Translations under genes and position numbers: made by a program
Notes under the pieces: model-generated
What the model saw: only the letters and a program-made list of their open reading frames with translations
Databases searched by the model: none
What the model was told of the DNA's origin: nothing
Part shown: positions 42,120 to 50,759 of the stretch, piece after piece
Layout: the number at the start of each line of letters is the position of its first letter
Position numbering within the stretch: position 1 is the stretch's first letter
Source: an uncultured Lachnospiraceae bacterium
GTDB lineage: Bacteria > Bacillota > Clostridia > Lachnospirales > Lachnospiraceae
DNA: 64,000 bases
Reading direction: 5' to 3'
NCBI GenBank assembly: GCA_930972465.1
Contig: CAKNHF010000009.1
Span: 1-64,000, forward strand

Positions 42120-42148
42120 TAGTATCTGTAAAACGGAGGAAAATATTC
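42120..42148 (-). promoter_or_regulatory. Sigma-G/F-like promoter of spoVT
   Basis: -35 GAATA (42144-42148), 17-base spacer, -10 GATACTA (42120-42126), one base off the sigma-G consensus CATACTA. About 60 bases ahead of spoVT, a known sigma-G target in Bacillus. Confidence 0.5.
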
Positions 42149-42173
42149 GTCTCTCTTTTTCCGCAGATATTCT

Positions 42174-43802
42174 CTATTCCATTCCTCTGTATTCCTGCGC
42201 AATGTTCAGCACATGGTCGCCCATTCTCTCAAAATCCGTCAGAATCTCGGAGAACACAATCCCGCTCTGGGGCTTGCATTTTCCTTTTTTCAGCCGCTGC
42301 ATCTGTTTCTTGAAATACTTGTCGCGCATGTCGTCTGTCTTCTGCTCCATGGCAACCGCCTGGCCAAGCACTTTTTCCACATTTCCGGCATCCACATCCT
42401 TTACATTGTCAAGAGATGCGATGCACTGCTTTTTCATCTCTGCAAGCTCTTCCAGAACATTGTCAGAAAACTTGAGATCCCACTTCTTCATATCGTCGGC
42501 ATACTCGGCGATATTCACGGCATGATCACCGATCCTCTCCAGATTGCTGATGATGGCATAGTATCCGTTGATTTTTCTCGAATCATCCATGGACATCTCA
42601 CTTGCCATCAGCGAGACCACATATTCTGAAATTCCCTTGTTGAGATAATCTATGTACTCTTCCCTCTCGGTCACTTTAGTCCGGGCTTTCTCATCGTATT
42701 TGATAAGCGTATCAAATGCATCCGAAATATTCTTTGAGACCATCTCCTGCATCCGCATCACTTCATCCCTCACCTGCGAAACAGCCACTGCACTGTGGCC
42801 GATTGCATAAGACGATTCAAACGGACGGATATATTTGAGTCTGAGCTCTTCGTCCTCTTCCTTTTTGCTGTCCGGAAGCACTTTTGTTGCAAACTCAGCC
42901 ATATTCGTTCCGAACGGAAGAAGGATCAGAGTTGTCGCTATATTAAATATCGTGTGGGCATTCGCGATCTGTGCAACGGGATCTCCCGGTGTAAGTGATT
43001 CGATCAGACTTACATACGGTGTCGTCATACAGACAATGGTAAAGGTGAACGTCCCGATGATATTAAACATAAGATGAATGATCGTGGTACGCTTTGCATT
43101 GACCTTCATGCCGATGGAAGCCAGGACCGCCGTGATACAGGTTCCGATATTCTGTCCGAACAGAACATACACCGCACTGGAAAGCGGTACCAGACCTGTT
43201 GCCGCAAGCGCCTGAAGGATACCGACCGATGCCGACGAAGACTGAATGATGGCTGTAAATACCGCGCCGACCAGAATCCCGATCAGAGGATTGCTGAACT
43301 TCGTCATCAGATTGATAAACGCCTGGGAGTCCTGTAGCGGTTCCATCGCCGCTCCCATCATGTCCATTCCCATGAACAGGATACCCAGTCCGGCAAAAAT
43401 ACTGCTGATATGATGAACCTTCTCATTCTTTACAAACATCATAACCGCCACGCCGACAATGGCAAAAAGCGGTGCGATCGCTCCGATATCCAGGGCGATC
43501 AGCTGGCCGGTGATCGTTGTTCCGATATTGGCTCCCATGATGATCCACACTGCCTGTTTCAGCGTCATGAGCCCTGAATTCACGAAACCGACCACCATAA
43601 CCGTTGTCGCAGATGAGGACTGGATCACCGCAGTGATAGCCGCTCCGACCAGAACACCTTTGACGCGGTTTGAAGTAAGTTTCTCAAGGATTGATTTCAT
43701 CTTGTTCCCTGCGGCCGCCTCAAGACCTGTACTCATCATCTGCATTCCGTACAGGAACAGCGCAAGTCCGCCGAACAGCGAGAGGACGTCTGTTATACCC
43801 AT
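42174..43802 (-). CDS. Na/Pi cotransporter family protein with PhoU-like domain
   Basis: 542 residues: an N-terminal two-fold repeated transporter (repeat motifs VIQSSSATTVMVVGFVNSGL with GANIGTTITGQL, and IIQSSSASVGILQAL with GQNIGTCITAVL) and a C-terminal cytoplasmic PhoU-like four-helix region (about 340-540; NGYYAIISNLERIGDHAVNI, ILTDFERMGDHVLNIAQEYR). Likely phosphate uptake or homeostasis. The promoter region carries an array of TTTACN hexamers at 11-bp spacing typical of PhoP control. Confidence 0.92.
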   Translation of the reverse strand: MGITDVLSLFGGLALFLYGMQMMSTGLEAAAGNKMKSILEKLTSNRVKGVLVGAAITAVIQSSSATTVMVVGFVNSGLMTLKQAVWIIMGANIGTTITGQLIALDIGAIAPLFAIVGVAVMMFVKNEKVHHISSIFAGLGILFMGMDMMGAAMEPLQDSQAFINLMTKFSNPLIGILVGAVFTAIIQSSSASVGILQALAATGLVPLSSAVYVLFGQNIGTCITAVLASIGMKVNAKRTTIIHLMFNIIGTFTFTIVCMTTPYVSLIESLTPGDPVAQIANAHTIFNIATTLILLPFGTNMAEFATKVLPDSKKEEDEELRLKYIRPFESSYAIGHSAVAVSQVRDEVMRMQEMVSKNISDAFDTLIKYDEKARTKVTEREEYIDYLNKGISEYVVSLMASEMSMDDSRKINGYYAIISNLERIGDHAVNIAEYADDMKKWDLKFSDNVLEELAEMKKQCIASLDNVKDVDAGNVEKVLGQAVAMEQKTDDMRDKYFKKQMQRLKKGKCKPQSGIVFSEILTDFERMGDHVLNIAQEYRGME

Positions 43803-43872
43803 TACTCTTTTCTCCTTTAGTGAAAGCTGTATTTAGTTTTAATACTTCCCGCGTTTTTTACGCGCTATTATT

Positions 43873-43902
43873 AAACTAACATGGGCCTGTCTGATGTGTC
43901 AA
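43873..43902 (-). promoter_or_regulatory. Promoter of the Na/Pi cotransporter gene
   Basis: On the minus strand -35 TTGACA (43897-43902), 18-base spacer, -10 TAGTTT (43873-43878), a good -35 with a poor -10. The Pho-box-like array starts 8 bases upstream of the -35, as for an activated promoter. Confidence 0.55.
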
Positions 43903-43909
43903 TGCAGAT

Positions 43910-43959
43910 TTTACATTTTCTTAATGTTTTCTTTACTTTTTATTTACGTACTTTTTACT
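43910..43959. promoter_or_regulatory. Pho-box-like array of five hexamers
   Basis: Hexamers at 43910 TTTACA, 43921 TTAATG, 43932 TTTACT, 43943 TTTACG and 43954 TTTACT, each exactly 11 bases from the next; four of the five match TTTACN. Direct repeats at helical spacing are the Firmicutes PhoP pattern. It lies between the divergent Na/Pi cotransporter and PduL-like promoters. Confidence 0.65.
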
Positions 43960-43991
43960 TTTCGATGCAGTTCCCGTCATCTATTTCCTTA

Positions 43992-44020
43992 TTGAAAACA
44001 CCGCTTTATTCTGCTAAAAT
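43992..44020 (+). promoter_or_regulatory. Promoter of the PduL-like operon
   Basis: -35 TTGAAA (43992-43997), 17-base spacer, -10 TAAAAT (44015-44020), about 30 bases before the start codon. Confidence 0.7.
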
Positions 44021-44050
44021 TTTAAAAGCGGGAAAAGAAAGGAAGTGGCG

Positions 44051-44698
44051 GTGAATATGAATTTAACAATACCGATCGAGACTTCCGCAAGACATATCCA
44101 TATCACGGAAGAAGATTTTCATACCCTGTTCGGCCCCGGTGCAAAGCCGACTTTTTCAAAAGAACTGAGCCAGCCCGGACAGTATGCGTGCAAGGAGCGG
44201 CTTGCGGTGGTCGGACCAAAGGGGCGGTTTGAAAAAGTTGTCATACTGGGCCCCTGCCGGAAAGAGACACAGGTGGAGATTTCTGTAACCGACGCAAGAC
44301 GTCTCGGAATCCCCAGCGTTATACGTCAGTCCGGTGATCTGGAAGGAACCCCGGGCTGTCTTCTCATCGGCCCGAAAGGGAAGGTTGAGCTTCAGCGCGG
44401 AGTTATTGTCGCCAAACGTCATATTCATATGACACCGGTAGACGCGATACGCGCTCACGTCAAGGACAATGACATCGTCTTTGTCATCACGACAAGCTAC
44501 GAGCGCTCTCTGATCTTTTCCGATGTGGTAGTCAGAGTCAGCCCGTCCTATTCTCTGGCCATGCATGTTGACACAGATGAAGCGAACGCCTTCGCCAATG
44601 AAGACAATCCCACAGGGGTCATTCTCAAACTGTTCAACGGACATACCTACAGCCTTCAGACATGGGCGGAAGAACTTCAGGCGGGAATACACAGATAA
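44051..44698 (+). CDS. PduL-type phosphate acyltransferase
   Basis: Exchanges acyl-CoA and acyl-phosphate. The two zinc-binding motifs are ETSARHIHITEEDF (about residues 11-24) and VAKRHIHMTPVDA; also GPKGRFEKVVILGPCRKETQ and the GLVIGPKG-like LLIGPKGKVEL. 215 residues. The GTG at 44051 is best placed after AAAGGA; an ATG at 44057 and a GTG at 44045 are alternatives. No encapsulation peptide and no microcompartment genes nearby, so it is probably a cytosolic acetate- or propionate-forming enzyme. Confidence 0.9.
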   Translation: MNMNLTIPIETSARHIHITEEDFHTLFGPGAKPTFSKELSQPGQYACKERLAVVGPKGRFEKVVILGPCRKETQVEISVTDARRLGIPSVIRQSGDLEGTPGCLLIGPKGKVELQRGVIVAKRHIHMTPVDAIRAHVKDNDIVFVITTSYERSLIFSDVVVRVSPSYSLAMHVDTDEANAFANEDNPTGVILKLFNGHTYSLQTWAEELQAGIHR

Positions 44699-44740
44699 AA
44701 ACGTGGAATATTAATGATAATCAACAGGAGGTAACACGTC

Positions 44741-45187
44741 ATGAGCAAGATTGAAGAAGTAAGAAGTGCAATGGTGGCGGCAATGAAAGCCGGGGACAAG
44801 GAGCGCAAAGCCGCTCTCTCTTTCCTTCTGTCCTCTCTTAAAAACAAGGCAATCGACAAGAGAGCGGATCTGACGGAAGAAGAAGAAAATCAGGTGATTT
44901 TAAAAGAGATCAAACAGCTCAAGGAGACCATCGACATGACTCCTGCCGACCGTACCGATCTCCTTGCCGAGACAGAGAAGCGGCTTGCCGTTCTTGAAGA
45001 ATATGCCCCGAAGATGATGAGTGAAGAAGAAATCCGGGCCGTGATCAGCGAAGTGCTTTCCGGGCTCGGCATTGAGAAGCCTCTCGCGAAGGACAAAGGG
45101 CGTATCATGAAAGAACTGATGCCGAAGGTAAAAGGACGGGCGGACGGTAAGCTTGTCAATGAACTCGTAGCAGGATTCATACAGTAG
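44741..45187 (+). CDS. GatB/YqeY domain protein
   Basis: 148 residues, the YqeY family related to the tRNA-binding tail of GatB. N terminus VRSAMVAAMKAGDKERKAAL followed by SFLLSSLKNKAIDKR, and the C-terminal helical part GRIMKELMPKVKGRADGKLV. Strong AGGAGG. Often near stress or translation genes; its role is not settled. Confidence 0.92.
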   Translation: MSKIEEVRSAMVAAMKAGDKERKAALSFLLSSLKNKAIDKRADLTEEEENQVILKEIKQLKETIDMTPADRTDLLAETEKRLAVLEEYAPKMMSEEEIRAVISEVLSGLGIEKPLAKDKGRIMKELMPKVKGRADGKLVNELVAGFIQ

Positions 45188-45204
45188 AAGGAGCTTTATC
45201 TCAT

Positions 45205-46125
45205 ATGTTTATCCTGATCTTTGAGCAGCTGCTGAAGATGTTCTTCATCATGCTGCTCGCATTTGTATGTTATAAGATTAAACTTGTCAGCCAGGAAGGA
45301 AACCGGTCCGTATCCAATCTTCTTCTCCTGGTCGTAAATCCCTGCCTCATCCTGACCGTATATCAGGAAACCGGATATGATCCGGATCTGGTGAGAGGTC
45401 TTCTTCTGGCATTTGCGGCTGCGGCCGTCTCACATATTATCGGAATTTTCATTTCCACAGTGCTGATCCGCCCCGAAGGCAGAACGGACTACGGGATCGA
45501 GCGGTACAATGCCATGTACTCCAACTGCGGCTTCATCGGCATTCCTCTGATCAACAGTGTTCTCGGCAGCAGCGGTGTCTTCTATCTCACCGCCTACATG
45601 GTCGCGTTTAATCTTTTCTCCTGGACGCACGGGGTCATCCTCATGGAGAAGAAATGTTCTCTCCGCAATCTGAAAGAAGGCGTGCTCTCCCCGATGTTCC
45701 TCTCGACAGTCGCGGCCGTACTGCTGTTCTTCATCCGGTTCAGGATCCCGGGAGTACTTCTTGATTCTCTGAACTATATCGCCGACATGAATACTCCCCT
45801 GGCCATGATGGTTGCAGGATTTTCCGTGGCGCAGGCCGATCTTGGAAAAATGTTCCGCAATCTCAGAATCTATTATATCTCTTTCATTAAACTGATTCTG
45901 CTTCCGGTGATCATGACTGCCTTGCTTATGATCATGCGGCTTCCGTCCGATGTGGCCAGCACTGTTCTGATCGGAACCGCATGCCCCGCTGCCGCCACCG
46001 GAACGATGATGGCGATACGCTATAAGCAGAACTATACCTATTCTTCCGAAATTTTTGCTCTCACGACAGTCCTGTCCCTGGTCACAATTCCTGCAGTTGT
46101 CTTTCTCGCCGAAATTGTGCTATAA
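45205..46125 (+). CDS. AEC-family (auxin efflux carrier-like) transporter
   Basis: 306 residues with about ten membrane segments; NCGFIGIPLINSVLGSSGVF is the characteristic Asn-Cys-Gly-Phe region and TACPAAATGTMMAIRYKQN is the matching second half. Family members move organic acids or related solutes. Follows yqeY by 17 bases. A promoter for the next gene is embedded in its end. Confidence 0.88.
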   Translation: MFILIFEQLLKMFFIMLLAFVCYKIKLVSQEGNRSVSNLLLLVVNPCLILTVYQETGYDPDLVRGLLLAFAAAAVSHIIGIFISTVLIRPEGRTDYGIERYNAMYSNCGFIGIPLINSVLGSSGVFYLTAYMVAFNLFSWTHGVILMEKKCSLRNLKEGVLSPMFLSTVAAVLLFFIRFRIPGVLLDSLNYIADMNTPLAMMVAGFSVAQADLGKMFRNLRIYYISFIKLILLPVIMTALLMIMRLPSDVASTVLIGTACPAAATGTMMAIRYKQNYTYSSEIFALTTVLSLVTIPAVVFLAEIVL

Positions 46126-46126
46126 T
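46097..46126 (+). promoter_or_regulatory. Internal promoter for the glycosyltransferase gene
   Basis: -35 TTGTCT (46097-46102), 18-base spacer, consensus -10 TATAAT (46121-46126), overlapping the AEC stop codon. A small hairpin GCAGGCG-TCA-CGCCTGC (46134-46150) follows. Confidence 0.55.
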
Positions 46127-46181
46127 GTTCCGCGCAGGCGTCACGCCTGCTCAAGATTTTAACAGAAATGAGACTGGCAAT

Positions 46182-47327
46182 ATGAGAATACTGATCTTAT
46201 CATGCAATACAGGCGAAGGACATAACTCGGCAGGACGCGCCCTGATGGAGTATGCCCGGTCCCGCGGAGATGAGGCTGATCTGATGGATATCATGATACT
46301 GGGCGGGAAGCGGGTCTCCCGTTTTGTGGGCGGAGGATATGTATCTGTGGTCAAGCATACCCCTGCATTCTTTTCCATGCTGTACAGGGTGGGAGGACTG
46401 GTCAGCTCAAACAGACATAAATCCCCGGTTTACTATGCCAATGCGCTTCTGGCCGGAAGGCTTCGGCGATATCTGGATGACAATCCTTACGACGTGATCG
46501 TAACCCCCCATCTTTTTCCGGCAGAGACACTGACTTACATGAAACGAAAACACATGCTCAGCCAGAAAGTGGTGGCTGTCGAAACAGATTACACCTGTAT
46601 CCCTTTCTGGGAAGAAACCGAATGTGACTATTATATTGTTCCCCATGAATCTCTGATCGACGAATTCGCCGCAAAAGGAATTCCGCGGGAGAAACTTCTT
46701 CCATACGGCATCCCGGTCAGGCCTGCGTTTTCCAGGCCCTGCAGGAAAGCGGATGCCCGGGCGGTCTGCCGGATCCCGGAAGACGCCTCTGTCTACCTCA
46801 TCATGAGCGGAAGTATGGGGTTCGGCAAGGTAAATCTTCTGGTAGCCGGCCTTCTCACCCATCTCGGCCCGAATGAATATATCATCGTGATCTGCGGAAA
46901 CAATCTGCGTCTTCGCCGGATTCTTCATACCGCTTTCGGAAGGCATCCTCAGATACGCATTCTCGGCTATACCGATCACATCTCGGCATATATGGATGCC
47001 TGTGACGTGATCTTCACCAAACCGGGCGGACTGACCAGCACCGAGGCGGCTGTGAAAGGGATACCGATCATTCATACAAAGCCCATCCCGGGCTGTGAAG
47101 TGAAAAATCTGGAATTTTTCACCTCCCACGGCATGTCAGTGGCAGGGCGGAAGCTGAGCGATCAGATCAGTCTCGGACAGTCTCTGCTCCGCGACAGAGA
47201 CCTGCAGGAAGAGATGCGCGGGAACCAGAAAAATACTCTTCCCCATAATGCCGCGGAAAACATCTGCGGTCTTCTGAAAAATCTCTGTGAAAAGCAGGAC
47301 GGACAGAGCGGACGCTCTGTGCAGTGA
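46182..47327 (+). CDS. Diacylglycerol glycosyltransferase-like protein (MGDG synthase/UgtP family)
   Basis: GT-B glycosyltransferase, GT28-like, about 381 residues. N-terminal half shows ILILSCNTGEGHNSAGRALM (the GxGH-N motif of MGDG synthases) and the C-terminal half has DVIFTKPGGLTSTEAAVKG for the sugar nucleotide. Expected to glycosylate diacylglycerol at the membrane face. The ATG at 46182 suits the internal promoter; an ATG at 46125 overlapping the previous stop would add 19 residues. Adjacent PlsY-like gene supports a membrane-lipid role. Confidence 0.88.
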   Translation: MRILILSCNTGEGHNSAGRALMEYARSRGDEADLMDIMILGGKRVSRFVGGGYVSVVKHTPAFFSMLYRVGGLVSSNRHKSPVYYANALLAGRLRRYLDDNPYDVIVTPHLFPAETLTYMKRKHMLSQKVVAVETDYTCIPFWEETECDYYIVPHESLIDEFAAKGIPREKLLPYGIPVRPAFSRPCRKADARAVCRIPEDASVYLIMSGSMGFGKVNLLVAGLLTHLGPNEYIIVICGNNLRLRRILHTAFGRHPQIRILGYTDHISAYMDACDVIFTKPGGLTSTEAAVKGIPIIHTKPIPGCEVKNLEFFTSHGMSVAGRKLSDQISLGQSLLRDRDLQEEMRGNQKNTLPHNAAENICGLLKNLCEKQDGQSGRSVQ

Positions 47328-47349
47328 TATAACAGAAAGAAGTGATACT

Positions 47350-47958
47350 ATGCAACAATATTATTTTTTCATCCTGCTCGGCTATCTCTCAGGCAGCATA
47401 CTCTTTGCCCGTCTGATTCCGAAATACTGCTGCGGCATTGATATCTGCGCGCTGAGCCGCGACAAAAATCCCGGTGTATTCAACGCGTTCGAGCACGCCG
47501 GCCCGGGGATCGGCATCCTTGTTCTGTGCCTGGAACTGGCCAAAGGTTTCTTTCCGGTTCACTTTGCATTAAGTATACTGGATCCCGGTCAGAGGATGTT
47601 TGCACTTGTTCTGGCAGCTCCGGTATTCGGACATGCATTTCCTCTCTTTCATTTCAGAGAGGGCGGAAAGTCCATCGCGGTTTCCTTCGGATGTCTTCTG
47701 GGACTGTTTCCGGATCTCCGGCCGGTATTGACGCTTGCCATGTTCTATCTTCTCTTTTCACTGATAATAATCATCGAGCCCCATCTGGTGCGGAGTATCG
47801 TAACCTACGTATGTCTCAGTCTGGCATCCGTTCGGAATTTATCACTCCCCTCCATCGTGCTCGGTATTCTGCTCATTTCATTGATCGTCATAGTCAGACA
47901 TATGCTGAAAGCAGAAAAAGAACCGGTCAGCATCCGCCTTCTCAGGCGGAACCGCTGA
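47350..47958 (+). CDS. Divergent PlsY-like glycerol-3-phosphate acyltransferase
   Basis: 202 residues with about six membrane segments. PlsY motif 1 is GYLSGSILFARLIPK, motif 2 is SRDKNPGVFNAFEHAG (altered from NPGATN), and motif 3 is FGHAFPLFHFREGGKSIAVS (GGKS for GGKG). It is therefore probably a paralogue, not the housekeeping enzyme, which is not seen in the window. Paired with the glycolipid-type glycosyltransferase. The 3' end forms part of a terminator hairpin. Confidence 0.82.
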   Translation: MQQYYFFILLGYLSGSILFARLIPKYCCGIDICALSRDKNPGVFNAFEHAGPGIGILVLCLELAKGFFPVHFALSILDPGQRMFALVLAAPVFGHAFPLFHFREGGKSIAVSFGCLLGLFPDLRPVLTLAMFYLLFSLIIIIEPHLVRSIVTYVCLSLASVRNLSLPSIVLGILLISLIVIVRHMLKAEKEPVSIRLLRRNR

Positions 47959-47966
47959 CCGGTTCT
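47919..47966. terminator. Bidirectional terminator overlapping the PlsY-like stop
   Basis: AGAACCGGTCAGC (47919-47931) with GCTGACCGGTTCT (47954-47966) enclosing CCGCC/GGCGG. On the minus strand TTTTTCTGC follows, ending the cytidylate-kinase-like gene; on the plus strand GCTTCTC follows. Confidence 0.85.
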
Positions 47967-48003
47967 GCTTCTCTGCTGCAGTCTCTGGAACCGAAGATTC
48001 CAT

Positions 48004-48639
48004 TCACTGATCCCGCGATTCCCATTTCCGGTAAATTGCTTCCAGCGCATCCACTGTACCGTCAATCCCCAGCAGGCTGACATTGAACATCATGCTGTTG
48101 GCCTCGATGCTGCCCCATTCTCTTCCGGTTCTTGATTCATAATAGATCCGGCGCTCTCTGTCCGTTTTCTTGATCCTGTCAGCCGCTTTCTTCTCATCCA
48201 GATTATACAGCTTCATAATCCTGCGCACGCGGTCTTCCTTATATGCATATATGAACGCATTGATGCAGTTGGAATAATCGCCGAGCACATAATCCGCACA
48301 TCTCCCCACGAAAATACCGGGTCCCTGCTCAGCCAGTTTCCGGATAATGGCCGACTGCCTCTCATATACCCGGTCCGTGAGCGGTCTGCCCGATTCGTCG
48401 CTGGTCACAAATGCACGGTACTCCACGCTTCCTGCCGCATAAGCTGACAGAAATCTTCCCAGAACCGTCTCATCCACCTTTGTCGCATCTTCATTGCTGA
48501 TACGAAGTTCCTGCGCCGCCATATGGATCAGGTTATGGTCATAAAGCGGAATATCAAGTCTCTCCGAAAGGCGGTTTCCCACCTCGTGTCCGCCGCTGCC
48601 GAACTGTCTTCCGATGGTAATGATCGTATGTTTCATCAT
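48004..48639 (-). CDS. Cytidylate kinase-like family protein
   Basis: 211 residues. P-loop in ITIGRQFGSGGHEVGNRLSE, then LDIPLYDHNLIHMAAQEL, GIFVGRCADYVLGDYSN and RIMKLYNLDEKKAADRIKKT with DRERRIYYES. This is a frequent clostridial family related to Cmk but with a distinct P-loop; its substrate is not proven. ATG at 48639 with AGAGGAG. Single gene between two blocks. Confidence 0.88.
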   Translation of the reverse strand: MMKHTIITIGRQFGSGGHEVGNRLSERLDIPLYDHNLIHMAAQELRISNEDATKVDETVLGRFLSAYAAGSVEYRAFVTSDESGRPLTDRVYERQSAIIRKLAEQGPGIFVGRCADYVLGDYSNCINAFIYAYKEDRVRRIMKLYNLDEKKAADRIKKTDRERRIYYESRTGREWGSIEANSMMFNVSLLGIDGTVDALEAIYRKWESRDQ

Positions 48640-48728
48640 AGATACCACTCCTCTCTGCGAACCCCCGCATTTATATGCACCTATTATACCATTATTCACG
48701 CTGAAACGGACAGAAAATCGCAGTATTT

Positions 48729-50759
48729 TCACTTCTTTTTACTGACTATTCTGAAATACTCTCTTGATGTCACAAGATACATCACAATATAGAACAACGC
48801 AAAAATCAGATAGCAGACAGCTGTCACCATGATCAGGAACTTCTGGTCTGTCACTCCGAGGATTACGACCATCTTCGAAATCATCGGGAATGCAAACGCC
48901 GTATGGATTCCGGATACGATCAGAGGCAGGAAAAATACAGTAAGCACCTGGGAATTGATGCTCTGCTTCACTTCTTTCCGTGTCATGCCTACTTTCATCA
49001 GAATATCAAAACGGTCCTGATCCTCATATCCCTCCGAGATCTGTTTATAATACATGATCAGCACGGTGCCGAAAAGAAATACGATTCCCAGAAGCAGCCC
49101 CAGGAAGAACAGACCTCCGTTCAGCCCGTAAAAGCCTGCACGCTCAAACTCTCTGCTCTCCACGCTGGCCGGCGGACAGGAAGAATCCGGTTCATTCCGC
49201 AGACCGTCCGCCAGAGCTTCGATCTCATCTTTGATCTGTATCTGCTCCGATTCTCCGCAGTCTGCGTCAAACCCGAAGCACTTTTCTACCTGAGACATGT
49301 TATCGCCGTAGATCTCCGCTTCTCCCCGCTCGATCCCGCGAATCACAGATTCATCTTTCACGATCAGGAACACACCGGAAGAAATATTCGCCACATCTCC
49401 GCCCACAGAGATAAATTCCGGAACATTCTCCTTCACCTTCCATGTACCGCAGTTCTCAAGCGAAATCGTATCATATCCGTAGTTCATCTTTGTCGTGTAC
49501 AGGAGCACCTCATCGCTGTCCAGCGTCTTTTCTTCTCCCATAAGGCGGTTATAGTCCTCCAGCGGGAAAATATACATCTGCCGGATGTCCTGCATAAGGT
49601 CTACCGCTTCGCTTCCGTATGCCTCTCCCGCGTCAAAATAGAACATATCCTCCGCCTGAAAAGCCGCCACACTCAGCATGGTGTACTCCATCACATTTTC
49701 CATATGAACCCCATGTGCCTCTGTGATACTGCTGATTCCGTCATACAATGCGTCCACGCTCTCTCCCTCCGCCGGATATGCATTTACCACAATATCCCTG
49801 GGATACCGCTGCCGCAGTCCTTCTTCTGTTCCGAGAAACAGACAGGATGTGGAAGATACCGTAACCAGAACCATGGTAGAAAGAATACAGATCGAGGCAA
49901 GCCCCGCGCCATTGCGTTTCATCCGGTATGTCATGGAAGAAAGAGAAACAAAATGTTTCGTCTTATAGTAATAGGATTTCTTCTTCTGAAGCATCCTGCA
50001 CAGTGTCACCGAGCCTGCGATAAACAGAAGATATGTCGCGCCGATCACCAGAACCACCGCTCCGAAGAACATGGCGACTGCCGTAACCGGATCGTCAATG
50101 GTAACAGCGATCCGGTATGCGTATACCAGAAGAGCCAGTCCCAGCACTGCCAGGATCCAGTTGGCTTTCGGAGGCTTCTCTCCCACGTTCTCGCTTCTGA
50201 GCATCTCCACAGGACGGGACCGCAGAATAACTACAAGCATCCTCAGCATGACCAGGAAAAAGATTCCCGCAAAGAGGACTGCCGTGTCAGCCAGCGCATC
50301 CGGGTCTGCCGCGAATCCGAAATCCGCCATTCCTCCCAGTATCCGCGCCGCTGTCAGCTCCACCGCTTTTGACAGGAGCACCCCGCAGGCAAGACCCGAC
50401 ACCAGAGAAACTGCTGCAGTCAGAATGTTCTCCCACAGGAGGATTTTCACCAGATTACGCTTTCCCATTCCAAGAATATTGTAGAGACCGAATTCCTTCT
50501 GCCGCCTCCGGATCAGAAAAGAGTTCGTATAATACAGAAAGATCAGAGAGAACAGTCCGATCACAATCACGCCGAATCCCAGGACACTCTGCAGCGTCTC
50601 CGCTCCCGGAACTTTCCGGAACTCTTCGCTCCTGCACAGAAAGGAGACGATATAATACATCATGACCATACAGATACAGGTCAGAATATAGGGGTAATAG
50701 AGTTTCTTGTTTTTTGATATTCCCGTGGCCGCAAGCCTGATATACAGTCCTCTCTTCAT
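48729..50759 (-). CDS. BceB-type ABC transporter permease (FtsX-like)
   Basis: 676 residues, about ten membrane segments and a large extracellular domain between segments (about residues 310-530), the build of peptide-antibiotic sensing and resistance permeases. Motifs: YYTNSFLIRRRQKEFGLYNI followed by LGMGKRNLVKILLWEN, and the matching C-terminal DRFDILMKVGMTRKEVKQSI. Its start overlaps the end of the broken ATPase gene by 4 bases. With the two-component system upstream it forms a Bce-like module for lipid-II-binding peptides. Confidence 0.93.
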   Translation of the reverse strand: MKRGLYIRLAATGISKNKKLYYPYILTCICMVMMYYIVSFLCRSEEFRKVPGAETLQSVLGFGVIVIGLFSLIFLYYTNSFLIRRRQKEFGLYNILGMGKRNLVKILLWENILTAAVSLVSGLACGVLLSKAVELTAARILGGMADFGFAADPDALADTAVLFAGIFFLVMLRMLVVILRSRPVEMLRSENVGEKPPKANWILAVLGLALLVYAYRIAVTIDDPVTAVAMFFGAVVLVIGATYLLFIAGSVTLCRMLQKKKSYYYKTKHFVSLSSMTYRMKRNGAGLASICILSTMVLVTVSSTSCLFLGTEEGLRQRYPRDIVVNAYPAEGESVDALYDGISSITEAHGVHMENVMEYTMLSVAAFQAEDMFYFDAGEAYGSEAVDLMQDIRQMYIFPLEDYNRLMGEEKTLDSDEVLLYTTKMNYGYDTISLENCGTWKVKENVPEFISVGGDVANISSGVFLIVKDESVIRGIERGEAEIYGDNMSQVEKCFGFDADCGESEQIQIKDEIEALADGLRNEPDSSCPPASVESREFERAGFYGLNGGLFFLGLLLGIVFLFGTVLIMYYKQISEGYEDQDRFDILMKVGMTRKEVKQSINSQVLTVFFLPLIVSGIHTAFAFPMISKMVVILGVTDQKFLIMVTAVCYLIFALFYIVMYLVTSREYFRIVSKKK

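Noticed and set aside
48903-50372. 489-codon plus-strand open frame
   Set aside because: Shadow of the BceB-type permease gene.
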